This document shows positions 1 through 4,845 of a stretch of DNA of 8,978 nucleotides, in pieces. The DNA comes from DATGIQ01 sp035295665. GTDB lineage: Bacteria > Planctomycetota > Planctomycetia > Gemmatales > Gemmataceae. How positions within the stretch are numbered: the first letter of the stretch is position 1; each line of letters opens with the position of its first letter. The notes beneath the pieces are model-generated. The model was not told the DNA's origin. It ran no database searches and saw nothing but the letters and a program-made list of their open reading frames with translations. The position numbers and the translations under genes were made by a program. The stretch is taken from NCBI GenBank assembly GCA_035295665.1, contig DATGIQ010000374.1, positions 1 through 8,978 of the forward strand, written 5' to 3'.

Positions 1-143
1 GCGTACCGAATTCCACGGTGGAGACGGTCTTCCAGATCCTCACGGCAACCAATAGCTTTGCCCAGGGAGGAGAGCCGTGGGGCAGCAATACCACCCTCCG
101 CAATGAAGGCTACAGCGTCTTCAGCGGCATCAACGGCGGCTGA
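1..143 (+). CDS. C-terminal fragment of a secreted-type repeat protein, paralogue of the giant protein at 4846-8978 (partial, 5' end off window)
   Basis: The frame is open from the left edge (first complete codon at position 3) to a TGA at 141-143, giving 46 residues from VPNSTVETVFQIL to a C-terminal GINGG. Compared by eye with residues near the end of the giant protein (VPNFTVLDVFQIL through PINGD), 32 of 46 positions are identical with no gaps. Shared blocks include GGEPWG and LRNEG followed by SVF. The fragment stops at nearly the same point; the right-hand protein has five further residues after the aligned part. This is therefore the 3' end of a second gene with the same C-terminal module, on the opposite strand and facing the first. 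The rest of the protein lies outside the window, so its repeats and N-terminus are unknown. It could be a truncated relic rather than a full gene. The product's function is unknown; the module is discussed under the giant protein. Confidence 0.85.
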   Translation, partial: VPNSTVETVFQILTATNSFAQGGEPWGSNTTLRNEGYSVFSGINGG

Positions 144-172
144 CGTCTCCACGCAGCCGGGGTCGGAGACGT
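143..172 (+). terminator. Hairpin overlapping the stop of the left-edge gene, possible terminator
   Basis: A perfect 8-bp inverted repeat (ACGTCTCC at 143-150, GGAGACGT at 165-172) with a 14-nt loop begins on the last base of the stop codon at 141-143. No T-run follows, so it is not a canonical intrinsic terminator. Its position suggests a role in 3' end formation or transcript protection, which is inferred from placement only. Confidence 0.35.
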
Positions 173-451
173 GCGCCGAGCGTAGAGTCCGCCGTCGGCG
201 GCGAACCGTGGGACAGCGATGTCGTGTTCCAACGATCCGTGATCAACTCCTTGGCGGCATCGAAAGCACCCACGAAAATCATGGCCTGATCGACCGTCAA
301 CAGTGCGTTGAGGTTACGCAGGCGCCGCCATTCTTTCAAGTTTCCGCGCGTCCCACGTCGGCATTGTCGTCGCAAGTCAGCAACTAGGCACGGACCATCA
401 CGCGGCCACCATAAGGCCCCCTTTGTCGCCGGCCGGAGATTGCAAGTCCTC
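144..451. other. Intergenic region between convergent genes, no supported gene
   Basis: These 308 bases separate two converging genes. A minus-strand frame is open from about 375 to 130 and reads somewhat protein-like (for example NALLTVDQAMIFVGAFDAAK). It would need a TTG start, has no visible ribosome binding site, resembles nothing I recognise, and runs into the 3' end of the left gene. It may be a decayed gene remnant or chance. A 13-nt odd palindrome, CCGCCG-T-CGGCGG, sits near 188-202, and a 4-bp GGCC repeat pair lies near 402-418. Neither has a T-run. I see no convincing terminator for the ABC operon here. Confidence 0.5.
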
Positions 452-1324
452 TCAGCCGCTACTCTCCGGCGTCTTCAACGCAAACTCCGAGCGGCTGAAC
501 CACCACGCTGAAAAGATGGTGACGGCCAAGCTCGCAACAACCACCGTCTCAACGCACTTCGGCGCGGCGGGCATCGTCGCCAGGTCGAGCTGCCAGGCGC
601 GGACCCACTGGCGCTGCATCAGATCCGGAAGCTCGAGCCAGCGCAGGATCAGAACGCGGAAGTAATAAACGACCGTCAACGCCCGGCCGACGAATGCGAC
701 GTTGGCGATTACCCCTTCCAAGAGGACGATGTAGGCCACACCGGCGATCAGAGTATGGCGGAACAAGAGTCCGAGACAGCCGAACAGCGAACAGTAGCCG
801 AGTTGCGCGAGCGCGAGTATCACCACGGTCTTCCACGCTCGTCCAGGCACGATTTCCGTCCAGAGCTGGGGCGTGCCCCAATAGATGGCTAGGTAAAGAG
901 TGAACGTGAAGAAGCCGATCAAGAAGACGCAAACGAGAAGAGTCGCCAGCCACTTGGTCAGGTAGATAGTCCACTTGGGGAGCGGCCGCAGTAGCAAGTA
1001 GGTGAGCGTTTGTCCTTCCACTTCGTCTTGAATCATGCCGGCAGCGTAGAGGAGAGCGGTCAGGGGTGCCAGGGCATGCGGGATCAAGCCGAAAACCAGG
1101 GCGAATTCTAGGATATCAGCGGGAGCGGGCCGGCTCAAGGAGCGTAGCATGATCGCCAACACGCACGGCAAGGCGAGGAGCAGCACGAGTACCACGAGTC
1201 TCCGGCCATGCGTGTGCTGCCGCAGCGTTAGCCAAAACAGCTCACCGAAAGACGCCAAGCGGCTGGCGAGCGGCAGGCGCAGCTCAGAGACGGAGACAGA
1301 CGGAGCGTGAGTCGCTTGGTTCAT
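452..1324 (-). CDS. ABC-2 type exporter permease B, 290 residues
   Basis: This is an integral membrane subunit of an ABC exporter and the last gene of the four-gene operon. Six hydrophobic segments can be read at about residues 42-60, 70-95, 121-148, 165-187, 191-213 and 257-276. Between the second and third lies MIQDEVEGQTLTYLLLRPLP (97-116), the cytoplasmic coupling segment typical of ABC-2 permeases of the NosY-like type, where an EGQT/EGTL-like motif precedes a short RPxxR-like stretch. I chose the ATG at 1324 because it overlaps the TGA of ATPase B as ATGA, and because the frame upstream of it is arginine/proline-rich shadow sequence from that gene. No Shine-Dalgarno sequence precedes it, which fits translational coupling. 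The product probably pairs with ATPase B, its immediate upstream neighbour. The substrate is unknown; lipids, drugs, polysaccharides and copper-related cargo are all known for the wider family. The gene ends in TGA at 452-454. Confidence 0.88.
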   Translation of the reverse strand: MNQATHAPSVSVSELRLPLASRLASFGELFWLTLRQHTHGRRLVVLVLLLALPCVLAIMLRSLSRPAPADILEFALVFGLIPHALAPLTALLYAAGMIQDEVEGQTLTYLLLRPLPKWTIYLTKWLATLLVCVFLIGFFTFTLYLAIYWGTPQLWTEIVPGRAWKTVVILALAQLGYCSLFGCLGLLFRHTLIAGVAYIVLLEGVIANVAFVGRALTVVYYFRVLILRWLELPDLMQRQWVRAWQLDLATMPAAPKCVETVVVASLAVTIFSAWWFSRSEFALKTPESSG

Positions 1325-2247
1325 GCGGTTACCAGGTACTTGAAGACCGCTTCCAGGTTGTCGTCCTCGGAATAGACTTCGCGGATGGCGGTGCCGTTTT
1401 CGAGAGCCAGGTCCGGCAGCCGGGTGTAGAAGGCGTCTGGTTGGCGGGTTTCCACTAGAATCGCCGAGTCCCGCGTCAGGAAATGGATCGCCTCCACGTC
1501 GGCGCAGGCGACCAGCTTGGCGGCCAAGGCGCGGTAATCCTCGCACACCAGGACAATCCGGTGCGGATGCGTATCGATCAGGTCGCGAATCTGCTGCACG
1601 TGCCCCTCGGCCACGAGCCGGCCGCGATGCAGAAGGACGATATTCGGCGTCAGGGCCTGCACTTCGTGCAGGACATGACTCGAGACAAGCACGCTGCGCC
1701 CTGCGCCGTCCAGGTTGCGAATGACATCCATGAGATCGCGACGTGCCACCGGATCGGTTCCGGTAAATGGCTCATCCAGGAAAAGCACGCGCGGCTCGTG
1801 CACCAGAGCCTGGGCCAGCTTGGTGCGTTGGCGCATCCCTTTCGAATAACCGCGAATCGCCCGGTTCATGTTTTCGGCCATGCCGACCAGGTCCAACGCC
1901 TTCTCCGTGGCCGCGGCCGCCGCGCCGCGAGCTATCCCGCTGAGCCGGGCACACGTGTGCACGAAATCCCAGCCGGTCATCCATTCGTAGAATGCGTCCT
2001 GTTCGGGACAAAGCCCGACGTGCCGGTTCAGGGCCGGATTACTCCAGACCGATTGTCCAAGAACACGAACGGTTCCCTGGCTCGGCCGGAGTTGTCCGGT
2101 GGCCAACTGCAACAGGGTAGATTTCCCCGCGCCGTTAGGACCGAGCAGGCCGGTCACACCCGCGGGAATGCGCAGCGTGAGCTTGTTCAGCCCGATTACG
2201 TTGCCGTACCACTTGGAGACCCCGTCGAACTCGACAACCGGGGTCAC
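1321..2247 (-). CDS. ABC exporter ATP-binding subunit B, 308 residues
   Basis: This is the nucleotide-binding subunit that powers an ABC-2 type exporter on the cytoplasmic face. Numbered from the chosen start: Walker A GPNGAGKST at 36-44, Q-loop region CPEQDAFYEW near 80-89, signature YSKGMRQR at 134-141 (a non-canonical form of LSGGQ usual in this exporter class), Walker B RVLFLDEP at 153-160 with Glu159 as the likely catalytic base, D-loop FTGTDP, and the switch histidine at 191. A C-terminal extension of roughly 90 residues ends in NLEAVFKYL, as in NosF/NatA-like subunits. Start choice: a GTG at 2247 overlaps the TGA of permease A as GTGA, mirrors the ATGA junction at the other end, and gives an N-terminus MTPVVEFDGVSKWYG that begins just before the ABC core. 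An ATG at 2289 and a GTG at 2337 are in-frame alternatives, but they overlap permease A more deeply and lack a ribosome binding site. All catalytic motifs look intact. Confidence 0.92.
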   Translation of the reverse strand: MTPVVEFDGVSKWYGNVIGLNKLTLRIPAGVTGLLGPNGAGKSTLLQLATGQLRPSQGTVRVLGQSVWSNPALNRHVGLCPEQDAFYEWMTGWDFVHTCARLSGIARGAAAAATEKALDLVGMAENMNRAIRGYSKGMRQRTKLAQALVHEPRVLFLDEPFTGTDPVARRDLMDVIRNLDGAGRSVLVSSHVLHEVQALTPNIVLLHRGRLVAEGHVQQIRDLIDTHPHRIVLVCEDYRALAAKLVACADVEAIHFLTRDSAILVETRQPDAFYTRLPDLALENGTAIREVYSEDDNLEAVFKYLVTA

Positions 2248-3476
2248 TTCAGCCGGTCCAGCGATTGAATTCGAAACGTCAAGACGCATAACGAGAACAC
2301 CAGCAGGCCGGCCAAGATCCCCGCCGACCAATACCACGGATACTGTGCGACAATCTGGTTCGCGAGCCGTCGTTCACTAGTTGGCTGTGCGAGGAGAGCC
2401 GCCATTTGGGCGCGCTCACGGGGATTCATCCCCAGAGCCATCATTGGCCCCGCAAGTCGGCGGGGCCGATCCACTTCCCGTCCAATGGTCACCCACGCGG
2501 AATCGGTGCCGAGCAGAAGGTCGGCGAGCCGGTCGAGGTTCGCCGTATAGGAGATGGTCGGCCGCCAATCGCGGTCGGCCACTTCAGCCCACGCCGCTTC
2601 CCCGCGTGCCTGTGCCCGGCTAAAGACCTGGAACTGGGCTTGATGATATTTCTCCCACTCGGCGCGATTCTTCTGAAAATTCCCCTCCGGAGGCCGATTT
2701 CCCTTCCGCCACTCCGCCATCGCCTCATTCCGGTATTGCGAAAAAATGGTCTCTCGGTGGATCACCGTCAGTAAGCCGGCGACGGTGGTGGTCACGATCC
2801 AAAAGCCCATCCACGTCAAGCCAACATAAATGGACCGGCGTGATAGGGACGATAAGGCCAACATGAATGTGCCGGCCGATACTGCGATGATCAGGCCGTA
2901 TAAGAGACTGGCTCCCAGAAGCGGATATGTTTGCTCGATGATGCTGAGCTGGAAACTAAAGCCAACTCCCAGAACATACGCCAGGACCGCCGGCATAATC
3001 ACGACAGCGGCAACAAACCAGCCGATCACTCCGAGCTTCCCGACCAAATAATCAAAACGGCGCAACGATCGAGAGAAATAGAGAGGCAAGGCGTTGAAGC
3101 GGAGATCGCGGCTGATGAGGTTCGGCCCGATCAAGAGAAGCATCAACATGCTGATGAACAATTCCGCCTTGAAGAAGAAGGAATAAGCGATGGTCCAGAC
3201 GGCAAGGCGGAAGTCTTGCGGTTGCGCGATCATTTCCGCGGGGAGCACTCGCCTCAGCAAAGTGAGGACCGATTCCGCTTGCTGCTCCAGGAGCCCCCAG
3301 ACGGCCAGCACCGCGATCAGAGCGATGGCGGGCACGTAAGCGACCAGTAGAAACAGGCGTACAAAGCGATTCCTGAGCTGCGCGCGCACACCGTGTCGGG
3401 TGATCGTCCACCAACGCCAAAGGTGGCCGGAAAGCGTCCCTTCCCAGTGTTGATAGCCTTGGTCGAAAATGGGCAT
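2244..3476 (-). CDS. ABC-2 type exporter permease A, 410 residues, with large loop before the last helix
   Basis: This is a membrane subunit of an ABC exporter. The N-terminus MPIFDQGYQHWEG followed by a basic amphipathic stretch (RHGVRAQLRNRFVR, 27-40) matches a permease family I associate with planctomycetes. Hydrophobic segments lie at about 40-62, 97-119, 146-170, 187-209, 215-237 and 382-401. The stretch after the second helix contains ISRDLRFNALPLYFSRSLRR, the likely coupling region contacting the ATPase. The positive-inside rule puts the N-terminus in the cytoplasm, so the polar 238-381 loop would face outward. Part of that loop (about 240-300) is strongly charged and rich in Glu, Arg, Gln and Trp, and may be helical. 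The ATG at 3476 follows GAGG at a 5-6 nt distance and lies 20 nt after ATPase A, its probable partner. The 3' end overlaps ATPase B by 4 nt. Substrate unknown. Confidence 0.9.
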   Translation of the reverse strand: MPIFDQGYQHWEGTLSGHLWRWWTITRHGVRAQLRNRFVRLFLLVAYVPAIALIAVLAVWGLLEQQAESVLTLLRRVLPAEMIAQPQDFRLAVWTIAYSFFFKAELFISMLMLLLIGPNLISRDLRFNALPLYFSRSLRRFDYLVGKLGVIGWFVAAVVIMPAVLAYVLGVGFSFQLSIIEQTYPLLGASLLYGLIIAVSAGTFMLALSSLSRRSIYVGLTWMGFWIVTTTVAGLLTVIHRETIFSQYRNEAMAEWRKGNRPPEGNFQKNRAEWEKYHQAQFQVFSRAQARGEAAWAEVADRDWRPTISYTANLDRLADLLLGTDSAWVTIGREVDRPRRLAGPMMALGMNPRERAQMAALLAQPTSERRLANQIVAQYPWYWSAGILAGLLVFSLCVLTFRIQSLDRLK

Positions 3477-3496
3477 GATAGCCTCGGTTGGCCGCG

Positions 3497-4408
3497 TCAG
3501 CCTTTCTCCTCGAGGGCATTCAGGAAGACTTCCTCGAGCGTGCTCCGCTGGGGGCGCAAATAGCGAATCTGAACGGCCATCGATTGTGCCAGTTCCCAGA
3601 GCATGGTCTGGCTCCGCCCCTCCGGCAGCCGCACGCGCACCAGATCGTCGTGCATTTCAGTTTGGCAGCCCCCCTCGTCAAGGCGGCGGGCAAAGCGCTC
3701 GCTGTCCACCTTGAGGCGCACGTCGAAGGCGCGGGCATGGGCCTGTTTCAGCTCATGGATCTTTCCCGCAGCCAAGAGTTCCCCGCGCCCGAGCACCAGG
3801 ACGTGATCGCACACCGATTCGACGTCCGGGAGCAGATGGCTCGAGAAGAGGAGGCTCATCCCTTTATTGTGGGCCAGATCGCGCGCCAGCTCGAGAATTT
3901 CTTGCCGCCCGGCCGGATCCATGCCGTTGGTCGGCTCATCGAGGATCAGGAGCCGGGGATCGTGAACGATCGCGGAGGCGAGCTTGAGTCGTTGCTTCAT
4001 GCCGGTCGAATACGACTCCACCGGCCGATAGCGTGCCTCCCCCAGGCCGACGTAGTTGAGCACCTCGTGGGCGCGCTGCATGGCGTCGGCAGCCGCCATG
4101 CCGCACAATTCGCCTGCATAACTGACGAATTGCACGCCAGGGACAGCGGGGAAGAGACACTCGTCTTCCGGGACAAAGCCGACGGCTTGGCGGATGTCGA
4201 GCTGCCGCTTGCGGATATCGAGGCCGAGCACTTCACCGGAGCCGGAATCGATGCGGATCAGGCCAAGCAGGGTGCGAATCAAGGTCGTTTTGCCGGCGCC
4301 ATTGGGCCCAAGCAGGCCCGTAGCTCCGGGCGGAGCGTCGACGGAGAGGTGGCACAGAGCCGTGATCGCGCCGTAGGTTTTGGTGACGTTTTCCAACCGA
4401 AAGAGCAT
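3497..4408 (-). CDS. ABC exporter ATP-binding subunit A, 303 residues, first gene of the operon
   Basis: This is the nucleotide-binding subunit for an ABC-2 type exporter. Numbered from MLFRLENVTKTYG: Walker A GPNGAGKTT at 34-42, Q-loop position within VGFVPEDECLF (76-86; a Glu where many families have Gln), signature YSTGMKQRL at 133-141, Walker B LLILDEP at 153-159 with Glu158, D-loop NGMDP at 161-165, and switch histidine 191. The C-terminal extension ends in TLEEVFLNALEE, a common ending in this class. Two ATGs sit in tandem at 4411 and 4408. The GGGAGG at 4413-4418 is only 1 nt from the first and 4 nt from the second, so I favour 4408. A GTG at 4429 would add seven residues relative to the 4411 ATG and place the ribosome site inside the gene. 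This copy differs clearly from ATPase B, so any duplication is old. All catalytic motifs appear intact. Confidence 0.92.
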   Translation of the reverse strand: MLFRLENVTKTYGAITALCHLSVDAPPGATGLLGPNGAGKTTLIRTLLGLIRIDSGSGEVLGLDIRKRQLDIRQAVGFVPEDECLFPAVPGVQFVSYAGELCGMAAADAMQRAHEVLNYVGLGEARYRPVESYSTGMKQRLKLASAIVHDPRLLILDEPTNGMDPAGRQEILELARDLAHNKGMSLLFSSHLLPDVESVCDHVLVLGRGELLAAGKIHELKQAHARAFDVRLKVDSERFARRLDEGGCQTEMHDDLVRVRLPEGRSQTMLWELAQSMAVQIRYLRPQRSTLEEVFLNALEEKG

Positions 4409-4411
4409 CAT

Positions 4412-4418
4412 TCCTCCC
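4412..4418 (-). promoter_or_regulatory. Ribosome binding site of ATPase A (GGGAGGA)
   Basis: Read on the minus strand, GGGAGGA runs directly into the tandem ATGATG. It is the strongest Shine-Dalgarno match in the operon and selects 4408 as the start, because the ATG at 4411 abuts it. It marks the translational entry point of an operon whose later genes rely partly on stop/start overlaps. Confidence 0.65.
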
Positions 4419-4720
4419 GGGGCAGACACGGGCTTGCACCTATCTTATTCGCCCGGATTCGACGCGGATTTTGGAGGCTCATCGGCGAAGGCGTCGGTGA
4501 CCGTAGTGCTACTCGTTACCCCACCTGTCCTATCGGAAATAACCACTGCCGCACATGATCAACTACGGCCGGTAGTCGTTCATCGCTAATCCGCTCTCGA
4601 TACACGCTCGCCACAGCCTTTGCTGGTCGCGCCCCTGCCCCAAAGCCAGCAGCCACGTTCATTGCCACCTTTCTGGACGCCCTGCCAAAAGCGAGCGGCA
4701 TCCATACTGTTCAAGCTTTA

Positions 4721-4777
4721 GCGGCAGTTCGCAGAACCGTATCGAGCCCGCGCGCACGCAGTTCCGCGAACCGCCGC
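4721..4777 (-). other. Long stem-loop, 19-bp arms, fully paired only as minus-strand RNA
   Basis: The arms 4721-4739 and 4759-4777 form an inverted repeat around a 19-nt loop; 16 of 19 positions are Watson-Crick. The three exceptions (4726/4772, 4733/4765, 4738/4760) are A-C type on the plus strand but G-U on the minus strand. A minus-strand RNA would therefore form a continuous 19-bp helix, extendable by one A-U pair (4720/4778). It lies 16 nt beyond the stem-loop at 4794-4826, downstream of the giant gene. No U-run follows. It could be a second termination or 3'-protection element, part of a structured RNA, or a small inverted-repeat element. Confidence 0.5.
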
Positions 4778-4793
4778 TTTACGAATTCGCCAT

Positions 4794-4826
4794 GCGGGGT
4801 TGATCCCACCGAGGGACCAACCCCGC
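4794..4826 (-). terminator. Stem-loop 19 nt after the giant gene's stop, probable 3'-end hairpin
   Basis: The arms 4794-4807 and 4813-4826 pair around a 5-nt loop: 13 of 14 are Watson-Crick, and the remaining position (4803/4817) is a G-U pair on the minus strand. The nine outer pairs are GCGGGGTTG against CAACCCCGC. Position, length and GC content fit a transcription end for the giant gene, but no U-run follows the stem on the minus strand, so Rho-independent action is uncertain. Confidence 0.5.
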
Positions 4827-4845
4827 CGCTGTTGTCCGGAGTGCA

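Larger units (their letters stand above)
4412..4845. other. Intergenic region between the giant gene and the ABC operon, with stem-loops and a doubtful small ORF
   Basis: About 430 bases separate two genes on the minus strand. The right part holds two tandem stem-loops listed separately. A short 7-bp stem lies at 4560-4578 (CAACTAC, 5-nt loop, GTAGTCG) with one imperfect pair. A minus-strand ORF can be read from an ATG at 4662 (AGAAAGG a few bases upstream) or 4701 to TAA at 4516-4518. The shorter form has 48 residues and contains VYRERISDERLP and DHVRQWLF. Its third codon positions are only about half G or C, unlike the neighbouring genes, and I do not recognise it. A TAAGAT at 4442-4447 (minus strand), about 34 nt upstream of ATPase A, is a possible -10 element but lacks a matching -35. 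The operon promoter is probably in this region but cannot be pinpointed. Confidence 0.5.

Noticed and set aside
1325..1546. In-frame upstream extension of permease B to 1546
   Set aside because: It would overlap ATPase B by more than 200 bases, and its translation is arginine/proline-rich with no membrane or family character. The ATGA overlap at 1321-1324 gives a natural start.
452..4408. Naming the operon as nosFY, natAB or another specific transporter
   Set aside because: Only generic ABC-2 class motifs are visible. None of the diagnostic partner genes (such as nosD, nosL or a two-component system) is in the window.
4430..4558. Plus-strand frame 3488-4558 running through ATPase A, and possible RNA genes near 4445-4480
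   Set aside because: The frame is the antisense shadow of ATPase A. The GATTCGAC-like stretch near 4455-4464 recalls a tRNA or tmRNA T-loop, but the flanking arms do not pair and no acceptor stem is present.
4718..4845. Readthrough extension of the giant protein beyond its TGA at 4846-4848
   Set aside because: The same frame stays open for about 40 codons to a TGA near 4714 and looks mildly protein-like, but the paralogue at 1-143 ends at the equivalent residue and the stretch is occupied by two strong stem-loops. A normal stop is the simpler reading.
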